Below are positions 18,901-26,384 of a DNA stretch of 35,370 nt, one piece after another; position 1 is the first letter of the stretch, and each line of letters begins with the position of its first letter. Origin of the DNA: Gammaproteobacteria bacterium. Its GTDB lineage: Bacteria; Pseudomonadota; Gammaproteobacteria; SZUA-152. The translations under genes were made by a program, and so were the position numbers. Where the stretch lies: contig WFQM01000284.1 of assembly GCA_015487095.1 (NCBI GenBank), forward strand, positions 1 to 35,370. Reading direction: 5' to 3'. Under the pieces are notes generated by a model. It worked only from the letters and a program-made list of their open reading frames with translations. It did not search any database and was not told the origin of the DNA.

Positions 18901-19101
18901 ACGCATGTACATTTTTCCCGGTTTGTCAGGATCAGGGTCATAAAACTTTTTAGTACTCCAACGATCACCAGGCACTGGAATAACCGTGTCTTTACCGGCA
19001 ATAAGATTGTCCCAGAATTCGGTGGGCGTATTACCTCCACCCGGTAAACGGCATGACATGCCGACGATTGCGATTGGCTCTTTATTCTCATTCTTTTTCA
19101 T
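12901..19101 (-). CDS. Type I polyketide synthase, single module: KS-AT-DH-(degenerate ER)-KR-ACP, no thioesterase
   Basis: KS: DTACSSS, EAHGTGT, KSHIGHLEAAAG. AT: GHSLGEVAAAHAAG. DH: DHKIEGLVLNP and LDPCFQ. KR: LITGGTRGLG, VLDDDFL, S/Y/N in FSSVSSLIGNPGQANYVAAN. ACP: DIGVNSLMAVEF. Start set to ATG 19101: AAGGAG 8 nt upstream and ATGA overlap with the preceding stop; the ORF track lists 19134. Confidence 0.95.
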   Translation of the reverse strand: MKKNENKEPIAIVGMSCRLPGGGNTPTEFWDNLIAGKDTVIPVPGDRWSTKKFYDPDPDKPGKMYMREGAFLDTDIAAFDALFFGLSPREAQILDPQQRLALELVIEAADDAGIRLEDLSDSNTGVFMGGFFMDHLSLHTHYLNRREISSVSSTAVSCTLLSNRISYSLNLKGPSVTMDTACSSSLVAVHYACNSLWNNECRIVVVGGISLMINPTTTITLSKGRFLSTHGRSMSFDHRGDGYGRGEGGGIAFLKRLSEAETDGDKIYAIIKNTGVNQDGRTAGITLPNPSSQKSLIEKVYAEAGVGYSDVQYIEAHGTGTKAGDSTELGVLHDLMSQRNTDTEKKEKVFVGSAKSHIGHLEAAAGIAGLIKTTLSLQSDIIPQNIHFKEGNTEVDFNNLAVQIPLKNQDWPECDVPLASINSFGFGGTNAHVIVEKYQPTVTPAVKKPESTINWPILFPLSARSESALKKSALMMADRIASADDFDDVYYSVRYRRSHYNKRLAIYAENLEDLKNKLRDYARDELAPHITSGDGEENTKIAFVYTGMGPQWWAMGRELMETQPVFRNALEACDTAFKPISGWSLIEELSQDEETSNITQTDITQPTNFALQYALTAYWQSLGVEPDLIVGHSLGEVAAAHAAGALSLKDALKVIYHRGRLQQHTDGEGGMLAVGLSTSDITDYIEPYGDRLCIGAINSPGAVTLSGNLEAISILSETLEDEGIFHRKLHVKTGFHSFVMDGLKTELLESLKDIQTSSTTKPLYSSVTGKLEEGHCFNTEYWWKNVRRPVCFAQSTISMINNDANVFVEIGPHPVLGSAIKQCLQAEQKRGHTISSLVRKKPERENILLSLGQLYCIGYDIDWSKFGGNNGKLTSLPMYCWDKEIYWGEDPYTREDRLGNSEHPIFSLDLRLPHPAWEVDFNLNYFPWLTDHKIEGLVLNPGAAYIEAGLMLCKKIFGDKPCILEDVQFNTPLVYREKDSQRIQIHYSHERQRFSVYSQNHQANHTWTYHAGSRMRAYQEIFNETKHDFTTLKNKFGDPYNVENFYTMLADVGLQYGPTFQGVQEIYVGNDEALVKIKTPTELLKEDYYLHPCQLDPCFQTLAILQIDSERPYLPIALEQLIIKTSPQEEFWCYLKVASRTTRELKADFDIFDLNGTLLVQVKGIICREVPALQTTDEKYGGNLYKMTWHEENNEIKRKKDSSNSIVFLRHNQKSISQAWREQDPGCIQVFRDDDYNVLGGNNYSVNPKNEQHWKQLWQDLSGFEFSAMIYLWHLGENTPIDHYENGDILLLSLFSMSRQDILHRQFKVGLAVSHANHVVHSDKCEGLGSSTLWGIQRVLMSEIVSKRCKSVDFDRANNLSDNEIDLLVKEFLFEDMESEIAYRDGKRYIHRLERVEEKSLQPQSRLAKEALENPLSYNPKSDLFNKISAPAIHPDKCIVRVISYYIGDMTKQTVNLSTGRGRWEGWGEIIVPGRSTDTEFQPGDKVSFLGFDQELSTFLAVDKKWLMPCKSQQYWAPLSLTLPVCAAFDALQLGTTRSILLSGQHNETGKLVSALLQHQGLDFDVLDTDAQKQAAYDILIDCGNTNTGFSTYHKIKYYGRLLALGENITYDETLWKVLSERNITYLSSSINNLNKPQSSEILLRAKTFMTQSSIRFDYEHSLTCYTHNQLSDIFNTLNSEHNIAPGLLTFPADAMVEANIPYSEKPLFVADATYLITGGTRGLGLELAKWAAAQGARYLVLLSLRGLTSDYAIETVKEIEAKGCRVKIIAVDIADREALKEAFSAVSDDIPVLKGVIHGAMVLDDDFLQSLSPERMDKVLSPKVRGAWNLHQLTLDMPLEFFFSFSSVSSLIGNPGQANYVAANCFLDAFSHYRQGLGLPATTVNLGVVSDSGIVSERKEVEDFFANAGFSGIKPIQVGEFLQFAYQTSPAQIAYFDLDWKKWSAILPTDWIPPIYEDIMNDAKGGNSDALLQTRASIKDLDEEAQQDFFKELVRNELSALLKIPAEKIEMHTRIVDIGVNSLMAVEFSGSMGEKYGLMMPILDIMSGATVEQVALLTLNHIRNN

Positions 19102-20546
19102 TTTGACAACTCCTTGTTCATCGTCTTTCTCCAACAGCCATGAAAGGTCAGCGGTATTTCATTTTCAATATGGACTAATGTCAGTGGTCCCTGGTTTATT
19201 TCCCCACTTCTGAAAATGGCCAGATAATTACATTTATTTATTCCATCATGAATTAATGACATCAGTAAGCCGACAGACTCATTAGGGCCGAAAATCACTC
19301 CCTGCATGGTGGGTGCAAGTATTGGTTCAGAGCAATAAATACCTTCACCAAAACAATGCTCCTGTTGTATTCCTGTTTCCATATCAACTTGAACGACGGT
19401 ATTCCAAAAAGGGTTTTGAGTATTTCCTTTCACCATGTAGCTGAATTTGTTTTTTAAGCCGACACGATCAGGGTGTACGGTTGGAAATTCATAATTACCT
19501 TCAAACAAACGTGTTTCATGTAAATTACGGTTGTTTATATTAATTTCGTATCGCCATATTTCTCCGGGGGCATAGGGGCCATCAGCTGTGCCTGTCAGTG
19601 CATTTTTATACATGGGTGAAGTGCCCATGAGATGATCAGGTGATGAGTGCCCCACAAAATCCATGACTATTTTATCGTGGTCCTCCCAGGCATTGACTGA
19701 ATGTAACCACCAGCGTGCCTGTGCATCATAGTATTTAGGCGCTTCTTTTCCTGACTTGTGGTAGACAACAATCAAATTTCCTTCTTCGGGACGCCACTTT
19801 ATTGAATCGATAAAGCTCCGGGTTCCCGCCAATACTGACTGAATGCGTATAAATGCCGGGTGCAGGCACATGACGATATAATTTTCAGTTGTAAAGAAAT
19901 CATGCACATACACAGCCCGGGGAAGGATTTGTGAAAAGCTGTTTAATAATCTTCCTTCATTGTCAAGAATGGTGAAATAGACTTCCGCCTGCTTTCCATG
20001 CTTTAAACCAAAATGCAGCCATTGGTTTTGGAAGGTATGAATTTTGGAGTGTGCTGAAAATTCTGCCTGTGGATCTAACAGTCCCAGTGTTGAGCGGCCA
20101 ATTGTTTCCAGGCTGTCTGGATCCAGCTCGTAAGGACTGAACGATTCATCAAATGCAAACAGTTTTTTATGGTGAAAGACCGATGCGATATAAGCCTGGC
20201 TTTCATATTTAGGAGGCTCAACTTCATCAAACTCGCTCTGACCTGCTTGGAATGTCCAGGTGTCATAAATAAATTCTTTCTTCCTGGATTCTTCTACAAA
20301 TTTTTTTGTTTGGACAAAACGGCTTGTGTAACAAATATTATTACCGTCAAAAGCGAAGCTGTGAATCATGCCGTCGCCATCAACAAAATAGGATTTTTTC
20401 TGACCGTTTCGTTCAAATAAAGCAGGGCCACTACGATATAATACGCCGTGAAAGTCTGACGGTAATTTATTGCCGGTATTAATGTGTTTCTTTTTTTCGG
20501 AGGGTTCAGCATTTATCCAACTGTAATAGTATGGTTTTGTACCCAC
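19098..20546 (-). CDS. Carotenoid oxygenase family (RPE65/CCD/lignostilbene dioxygenase-like) protein
   Basis: DFHGVLYRSGPALFERNG...YFVDGDGMIHSFAFDG; candidate Fe-ligand His contexts FSAHSKIH, VYVHDFF, WWLHSVNAWED, PLTFHGCW. GTG start with an AAGGAAG SD upstream. Confidence 0.9.
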   Translation of the reverse strand: MGTKPYYYSWINAEPSEKKKHINTGNKLPSDFHGVLYRSGPALFERNGQKKSYFVDGDGMIHSFAFDGNNICYTSRFVQTKKFVEESRKKEFIYDTWTFQAGQSEFDEVEPPKYESQAYIASVFHHKKLFAFDESFSPYELDPDSLETIGRSTLGLLDPQAEFSAHSKIHTFQNQWLHFGLKHGKQAEVYFTILDNEGRLLNSFSQILPRAVYVHDFFTTENYIVMCLHPAFIRIQSVLAGTRSFIDSIKWRPEEGNLIVVYHKSGKEAPKYYDAQARWWLHSVNAWEDHDKIVMDFVGHSSPDHLMGTSPMYKNALTGTADGPYAPGEIWRYEININNRNLHETRLFEGNYEFPTVHPDRVGLKNKFSYMVKGNTQNPFWNTVVQVDMETGIQQEHCFGEGIYCSEPILAPTMQGVIFGPNESVGLLMSLIHDGINKCNYLAIFRSGEINQGPLTLVHIENEIPLTFHGCWRKTMNKELSK

Positions 20547-20708
20547 AATGATAACTTCCTTGTTATTACCTTAAATCATCACTTACAGGGGGTGATGACA
20601 GGGTTATATGTTTATTGATTACTTCTACTTTATTACATTTAAAGCCGATAAAAATATAATTGTTTACAATAAATACGAATAACCAAAGAGCAAAAAGAAT
20701 GATGGTTA

Positions 20709-20883
20709 GGGATGGAACACAATAACTTATATAAGTAGCGCTCTGATTTAGTTTGTATTTGTTCGTTCTGATTGAGCAAAAATGCAGAAATAGCTGTTCT
20801 ATTTTGAGTTTTTTCGATTGAAGAACGGGAAAATACGGGCTGAAGCAGAGATGCCAGTCGTATAAGTTATTGTGTTCCATCCC
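20709..20883 (-). mobile_element. MITE-like element, copy B (175 bp), inverted relative to copy A
   Basis: Same 23-bp TIRs, flanked by TTA (20706-20708 and 20884-20886). Reverse complement aligns without gaps to 77-251. Confidence 0.85.
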
Positions 20884-20955
20884 TTAGGGTCGCTTGAACA
20901 ATAACTGTCTCATTGGTGAGCGGGTTCGATTTTTTTTGGGGCTGCACAAGACTCT

Positions 20956-20982
20956 GGTGGAACCGCTACGCTTGTTCCACCC
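20956..20982 (+). repeat. REP-like palindrome GGTGGAACCGCTACGCTTGTTCCACCC
   Basis: Internal GGTGGAAC/GTTCCACC stem. Perfect 27-bp inverse of 21087-21113. Confidence 0.75.
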
Positions 20983-21086
20983 TGCGTAGATCACTGACGT
21001 TGGCGTATTCATAACCCGGGTCGGAAATGGGTCAGAATCAGCGGAGTGGTTTGTTTGTTCCGTCTCCTCAAACACAAGGTAAAGCC

Positions 21087-21113
21087 GGGTGGAACAAGCG
21101 TAGCGGTTCCACC
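21087..21113 (-). repeat. REP-like palindrome, inverted partner
   Basis: GGGTGGAACAAGCGTAGCGGTTCCACC, exact reverse complement of 20956-20982, forming a BIME-like pair. Confidence 0.75.
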
Positions 21114-21125
21114 AAAAGGTCAAGG

Positions 21126-21202
21126 GAAGAACATCAGTCCTTTCAGCCTGTATTACTCTTTACCCAACCAAAAAGCCACAGTTATTGTTCGAGCGATCCT
21201 TA
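21126..21202 (+). repeat. Dispersed repeat, second copy
   Basis: gaagaacatcagtcctttcagcctgtattactctttacccaaccaaaaagccacagtt...gagcgatcctta matches 1-76. Confidence 0.85.
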
Positions 21203-21573
21203 GCAGATAACAAATACATTAAAGAAGGGATATGAGGCAGTAAAATTACCTGTATTTTTAAGGTGTCAGCGTCTTGAGTACGTATGCTATTTAGATGGTT
21301 ACAGTAGATATGGACTTTCTTTGAGGCTTGTTTTTTGTGTTTGGCGAAGTTGTTTCTCATGCAATCATTAGTTTGTTCATTATATTGTATAGCTAAGCGA
21401 GTTTTGTTTAAAGCATAACTTGAAACCGTTAGTTTTTGTTGGGGGGATGTTTATGCCGTTGATATTTTATTTTTGTTGACGACAATTTTTTCTAACACGA
21501 CACAATAGTGGAAAAAATGAAAGACCATAGGCGTTGAAATTGTTACATGTCTGGACTTCATGACAGACTCTGT

Positions 21574-22581
21574 TCATACGCCACCGAAGACAACTTCAAG
21601 TTTAAATGTTAACGAATGTCGCGAGTGAAAATTCTCGGCTTGTGGATAGATTACTTTGGGGTTGATTTCGAAAAACAGCCAGTTGCGATGAATCTGTTGG
21701 CGCAGGCGCACTGACACGATGTAGCCAGTGGTTTGCATTTTTGGTTCGCTGACCGCGGTCAGCCCGGTACGGTAAATGACCGCACGGTGTTTGTTGATGG
21801 TATGGATCAGAAAAAAATCCTGGTTCATATCGAACTGGCGGGTTTTGTCCAGCCAAGTGACTTTGTTGGTGGCACGGAACAACCAGGTTTTAGCAAACCG
21901 GCGTTCGATATCCAGCCGTGTGGTTGTACCGGGGCCGGTTGAGTCACGCCAGAACAGGGTTTCGGTGGCGCGCAGATTCCAGTAGCCGAAGTGAAATAAT
22001 CCCCGCAGGCGAAAACGGGCAAAGCTGTCCAGTCCCCCGGAACGGAAACGCACGCCGACATCGGTATTGGCGCGTAACCAGTCGGTGGAGAGCTGGATGT
22101 ACCGCAGACCGAGGGATTGCTCCTGTGCTTCCACAGCTTCTACGACGGTATTGTCGGCATTTGCATTTTCTTCGGGGTCACTCTCGAATAAAAGCTCCAG
22201 CCGTTTTTGTGTATTGGGCAGGGTGAGTTTGCCTTGCACGTTGGCTTCGTAGCGTGGTTGATAGCCTTCTTCGTTAATTTGCAACAGGTTCAGCTTGAGG
22301 CTGCTGTTTTGCGATTCATCGTAGATGCGCTCATCACCAAAAAAATTGTCCAGCCAATTGGCAAATTCGGTGACTTGATGCGAGATGACATTGCGTGTGC
22401 TGTCCAGCGGTTCCAGCAGAGGGATGCGTGGCTGCTCTATTGTCCTTTCTGTTGAGTCTGTGTTTGTTTCTGCGGCGGCATGAAGGGGGATTGCACAAAG
22501 CAGTATTGAAAAAAACAGGGTCGTACAACAGCAGATAAGGCTAAGCGGTGGTGCAGTATTTGGGGGGGGCGGTTGTACCAC
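21574..22581 (-). CDS. Hypothetical secreted/outer-membrane protein (probable beta-barrel)
   Basis: Signal-peptide-like N-terminus, alternating amphipathic strands (GYWNLRATETLFWRDSTGPGTTTRLDIERRF...), terminal FKLEVVFGGV. Confidence 0.6.
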   Translation of the reverse strand: MVQPPPPNTAPPLSLICCCTTLFFSILLCAIPLHAAAETNTDSTERTIEQPRIPLLEPLDSTRNVISHQVTEFANWLDNFFGDERIYDESQNSSLKLNLLQINEEGYQPRYEANVQGKLTLPNTQKRLELLFESDPEENANADNTVVEAVEAQEQSLGLRYIQLSTDWLRANTDVGVRFRSGGLDSFARFRLRGLFHFGYWNLRATETLFWRDSTGPGTTTRLDIERRFAKTWLFRATNKVTWLDKTRQFDMNQDFFLIHTINKHRAVIYRTGLTAVSEPKMQTTGYIVSVRLRQQIHRNWLFFEINPKVIYPQAENFHSRHSLTFKLEVVFGGV

Positions 22582-22683
22582 GTTTTGTGAACTCTTTGAT
22601 CGTCCGTGCGGGTCTTTAGCCTACGGTGGAATGGCAGTTAATTCAAAGATTTGTGCGGTATGAGTGAAGAAATGCGTACAGGC

Positions 22684-22714
22684 AAAAAAAAGCCCTGCCA
22701 GGCTGTGTTGGCAG
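22684..22714 (-). terminator. Intrinsic terminator downstream of the TusE/DsrC-like gene
   Basis: On - strand: CTGCCA-ACACAGCC-TGGCAG-GGCTTTTTTTT; stem plus 8-U tract. Confidence 0.7.
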
Positions 22715-22768
22715 GAGATATTCGGCAAGAATGGTCAGTACATCGTTAAAATGATTATTAATACCCTC

Positions 22769-23101
22769 CTAGCTACAACCTTTGGGACGTGGCAGTCCGG
22801 CAATTTTGTTGGCTGATTTTACCAGACCGTAAGGGAACAGGGAGTAGAGGTACTTGCTATCGCTACGATCTTTGCCGTATTTCTTTTTCATGATTTTGGA
22901 AAAAGCGCGGGGTTCACAGACTTTGCCGTTTTCTTCAAAAAAATGTCGGGCTTCGTTAATAATGTCCCAATGTTCGGGGGTGAGTTCCACTTTTTCATTT
23001 TTAGCGATTTCGTAGGCGAGGGCTTCGCTCCATTCGCTCAGGTTTTCCAGCCATCCGGCTTCACTCAGTTCAATGATCTTGCCGTTTACTTCTGCCTGCA
23101 T
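22769..23101 (-). CDS. tusE: TusE/DsrC-family sulfur-relay protein
   Basis: MQAEVNGKIIELSEAGWLENLSEWSEALAYEIAKNE...LTPEHWDIINEARHF...LFPYGLVKSANKIAGLPRPKGCS, with only the penultimate Cys. Start at 23101 has GGAG upstream; the listed ORF extends to 23143. Confidence 0.88.
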   Translation of the reverse strand: MQAEVNGKIIELSEAGWLENLSEWSEALAYEIAKNEKVELTPEHWDIINEARHFFEENGKVCEPRAFSKIMKKKYGKDRSDSKYLYSLFPYGLVKSANKIAGLPRPKGCS

Positions 23102-23218
23102 GATTGACTCCAACGGTTCTGCGTTGCCGGGTGGCAACAACATTAAGGGGCTCTGTAGGTTATTTTAGATAACCTAGCATTTTCGTCAACTACCCCTTTG
23201 GGGGAGCATGGACAGACT

Positions 23219-23959
23219 CTAGTGTTTAAGCAGGCAATCTTTGGCCTGGTTGATCTTAGTGGCCAGATAAGTGGAGCCACCGCGATCCGGGTGGAGTTTG
23301 TGGATTAGCCGCCGATGGGCCTGGGTGATTTCTTCTTTGCTGGCTTTGGCCGCCACACCTAAAATGTCGCGGGCTTCGGCGGTAGACATACCGTGTTCCG
23401 ATGGAGTTTCGTGAGGTCTGTCGTTGTCAGCTTGTGTACGCCAGCCGCTGTGGTGACGGTCCAGATAAGCCGCGAGCAGGGCTACAGAGCGTGGGTCGGT
23501 GCTGCACTCCTGTAGCAGACGCAGCAGTTCGTCCAGTGTCAGTTTGCTGAGAAATTGTCCCTCAAAGGCACCGTCCAGCACTTCACCGTCCAGGTTGCCG
23601 GTACTGATGTCCAGACTGACCCGCAAGAAACGGGTTTCCAGTGTGGAGAACGGACTGCCCTGCTGCTGACCGAAAGCAGCACCCGCCTGACCGGCTGCGC
23701 CGCCAAACAGACCTCGCACCATGGGCAGGAAACGCAACAGCGTAAAGCCTCGTCTCAGGAAGGGCAGGGCTGCTGCGCCGACGACAAAGATCCAGTTGAG
23801 GCGACCGGTAAGGGCAAGAAAGGCAAGTACGAGCAGTGCAAGCATCAGTCCGGCACGTTTGGCGGTGGTGATCACCTGTTTGGGCGGGGTGCGCACAAAC
23901 CAGCGCACCAGCAGCCAGGCAGCCAGTACAACAGCGATTAGAATGATGAGGCGAGACAT
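23219..23959 (-). CDS. Membrane-anchored J-domain protein (C-terminal DnaJ domain, HPDRGGS)
   Basis: N-terminal TM segments (MSRLIILIAVVLAAWLLVRWFV...); C-terminal ARDILGVAAKASKEEITQAHRRLIHKLHPDRGGSTYLATKINQAKDCLL. Listed ORF start 24202 lies inside purT; 23959 is preferred. Confidence 0.85.
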   Translation of the reverse strand: MSRLIILIAVVLAAWLLVRWFVRTPPKQVITTAKRAGLMLALLVLAFLALTGRLNWIFVVGAAALPFLRRGFTLLRFLPMVRGLFGGAAGQAGAAFGQQQGSPFSTLETRFLRVSLDISTGNLDGEVLDGAFEGQFLSKLTLDELLRLLQECSTDPRSVALLAAYLDRHHSGWRTQADNDRPHETPSEHGMSTAEARDILGVAAKASKEEITQAHRRLIHKLHPDRGGSTYLATKINQAKDCLLKH

Positions 23960-23981
23960 AGTAAGACGCAGCCAGTTTTGG

Positions 23982-25196
23982 TTATTTCGGTACAGGCTTG
24001 ATGAGCGATGCGGCTTGTTTGGCACGCTGGCGGGCATCGTTGGCGCTGTTGTTGGCACCGCCGCCACCGTAAGCCAGAGCCACGCCCATGCGTCGGCGTA
24101 CAAAGGCCTCAGGTTTGCCAAATAGACGCAATTCGGTTTGCTGAACGCGCAATGCCTCGGCGATGCCTTCAAAAGCAATGCCTGCCAGTTCATGGCCGCC
24201 ATAAATCACTGCGCTGGCTCCGGGTTCGCGCAGGCGGGTGTCCACCGGCAGACCGAGAATGGCGCGGGCATGCAATTCAAATTCATTTTGCGCCTGGGTC
24301 ACCATGGTGACCATGCCGGTGTCGTGCGGTCGCGGGCTGACTTCACTGAACCAGACTTCGTCGCCTTTGATGAATAATTCCACGCCAAACAGCCCGCGAC
24401 CACCCAGATTGTCAGTGACTTCTTTGGCGATTTGCCGGGAGCGTGCCAGGGCGATTTCGCTCATGATCTGGGGCTGCCAGCTTTCCACGTAGTCACCTTG
24501 CTGTTGCAGGTGACCAATGGGGTCGCAAAAATAAGTTTGTATTTCGCCTTGTGCGTTCAATGCGCGCACGGTGAGCTGGGTGATTTCAAAATCAAAACGG
24601 ACCATTTCTTCCACGATCACCCGGGTTTGCGACACGCGACCGCTGCTGATGGCATGGTCCCAGGCCGCAGCCACATCATCCGGGGTGTGCAGGGTGGACT
24701 GGCCTTTGCCCGAAGAGGACATCACCGGCTTGACGATACAGGGATAACCCACACCATTATCAATGGCTGTCTGCAATTCATCGTGCGAATCAGCAAAGGC
24801 ATAACGTGAGGTGGCTATGTTCAGTTCTTCTGCGACCAGTCGGCGAATGCCTTCGCGATTCATGGTTAATTGTGTCGCTCGTGCCGTGGGTATCACCTGT
24901 GTCAGACCATCGGCCTCGATTTCCGCCAGCATATCGGTGGCAATGGCTTCGATTTCCGGCACGATGAAATGGGGCTTTTCCTGTTCAATCAGTGCGCGCA
25001 ATGCCGCACCATCGGTCATATCAATGGTATGAGCACGGTGTGCCACCTGTTGTCCCGGTGCGTTGTCGTAACGATCCACAGCGATGACTTCCACCCCCAG
25101 GCGTTGCAGGGCGATGATGACTTCTTTGCCCAGTTCACCGCTGCCCAACAGCATTACACGCAGCGCGGTATCAGAAAGGGGAGTACCTATTTTCAT
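23982..25196 (-). CDS. purT: Formate-dependent phosphoribosylglycinamide formyltransferase
   Basis: [72 protein letters not shown]. Confidence 0.96.
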   Translation of the reverse strand: MKIGTPLSDTALRVMLLGSGELGKEVIIALQRLGVEVIAVDRYDNAPGQQVAHRAHTIDMTDGAALRALIEQEKPHFIVPEIEAIATDMLAEIEADGLTQVIPTARATQLTMNREGIRRLVAEELNIATSRYAFADSHDELQTAIDNGVGYPCIVKPVMSSSGKGQSTLHTPDDVAAAWDHAISSGRVSQTRVIVEEMVRFDFEITQLTVRALNAQGEIQTYFCDPIGHLQQQGDYVESWQPQIMSEIALARSRQIAKEVTDNLGGRGLFGVELFIKGDEVWFSEVSPRPHDTGMVTMVTQAQNEFELHARAILGLPVDTRLREPGASAVIYGGHELAGIAFEGIAEALRVQQTELRLFGKPEAFVRRRMGVALAYGGGGANNSANDARQRAKQAASLIKPVPK

Positions 25197-25225
25197 ATGG
25201 AGCCCTGATTTTTATCAGCCTGGAT

Positions 25226-26329
25226 TTAGATTTGCAGTGATTGGAAAAAATGATTGATAACATCGGTTTGTAGCTGAGTGCAATGACCAGTATCACGCAG
25301 GCTGTGTAATTCATCCAGCAATGGCTGGCGCAGGCCGGGCATAAACATCAGGTCAGCCATGATGTTATCAAAAGCGCCCTGGCCGGCATCACAAAGGGCC
25401 AGATTGCATAAAAAGGCGCGGCGAATATCGTCCTGTTCGAGGCAGTGCCAGGCGCGCCCGGCAATGGTGGCCAATACTTCCACGTTGCGTCCGCTGTTGC
25501 TGTTCAGTACAGCGTGGAGGACGGTAACGAGTGCCTGTTGGTCGCTGCCGTGTGACAGGCCACGAATGGCAGCGGCAACGGTATTGGCGGTAATGGTGAT
25601 ATCGGTCTCTTGCAGGGCTATTGTAATGCGTGCCGATAAGGCAGCACTCAGTGCCGGATCGATGGTCTCGTTTTCCAAACAACTGCACAATGCCGCGAAA
25701 GGCGTGATAGGTAGTTGCGGAATGGCCTTGATCAGCGTCGCCAGATTATTATTTTCATCGAGGCGGGTAGCAACATCGGCGATGCCTTGCAGGCCGACAA
25801 AATTCCATTGCTCAAAGCCATTGCTACCGGTGAAATAATCAACGGCGTGGGCGTAAAACTGGCTGGCTGGCTGGCCAAGCTGTTTGGCAACCCTGGCGTG
25901 AAAGCAGGCCATGCGGTCTTCACGCGGGGTGAAACCATGGGGGTTGTCTTCCGGCATGTCGGGCGGGTTTTGTGTGGTCTCGGGATCGTGTCTGGCAAGT
26001 GTTTGTTCCGCCAGCCGTTCTACCATGCGACGCAGAAAGTCATCTCGCGCAGCTTGTTGCAGCAGACCCTGTTCGTCCAGCGGAAATTTCAGAAACCAGA
26101 TTTGCTGATCGCTGCTGGCACCGTCATCATCTTCGTAATAAAACAATACGCCCAGCGAGGCGCTGCGCAAAAAGGGTTGCGGATAGGCTTGTTGCTGGCG
26201 CTCAATAGCCAGCATATTGGCACCTGGGATTTCCACCAGGCGACGGCCCATGTCATAAAATTGCACCTGGGCACCGGCCTGTTGAAGAAACTCGCTCAGA
26301 GTCTGCGGGAAGGGATTGCTGTCAGTCAT
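25226..26329 (-). CDS. Conserved hypothetical protein, DUF3549-like
   Basis: Long ORF; FLQQAGAQVQFYDMGRRLVEIPG...FLRSASLGVLFYYED resembles remembered DUF3549 proteins; not searched. Confidence 0.65.
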   Translation of the reverse strand: MTDSNPFPQTLSEFLQQAGAQVQFYDMGRRLVEIPGANMLAIERQQQAYPQPFLRSASLGVLFYYEDDDGASSDQQIWFLKFPLDEQGLLQQAARDDFLRRMVERLAEQTLARHDPETTQNPPDMPEDNPHGFTPREDRMACFHARVAKQLGQPASQFYAHAVDYFTGSNGFEQWNFVGLQGIADVATRLDENNNLATLIKAIPQLPITPFAALCSCLENETIDPALSAALSARITIALQETDITITANTVAAAIRGLSHGSDQQALVTVLHAVLNSNSGRNVEVLATIAGRAWHCLEQDDIRRAFLCNLALCDAGQGAFDNIMADLMFMPGLRQPLLDELHSLRDTGHCTQLQTDVINHFFQSLQI

Positions 26330-26384
26330 GGCACGATTTTATCAAACGTGTGCGCATTCTGCTGGTCTGTTTGGGAATCCGGTT

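Noticed and set aside
20566-20880. ORF of 104 aa overlapping the oxygenase upstream region
   Set aside because: It runs through MITE copy B; its N-terminal residues are translated TIR sequence. Treated as non-coding.
23960-24202. N-terminal extension of the J-domain ORF
   Set aside because: Lies inside the purT 3' end in another frame; start at 23959 gives a clean TM N-terminus.
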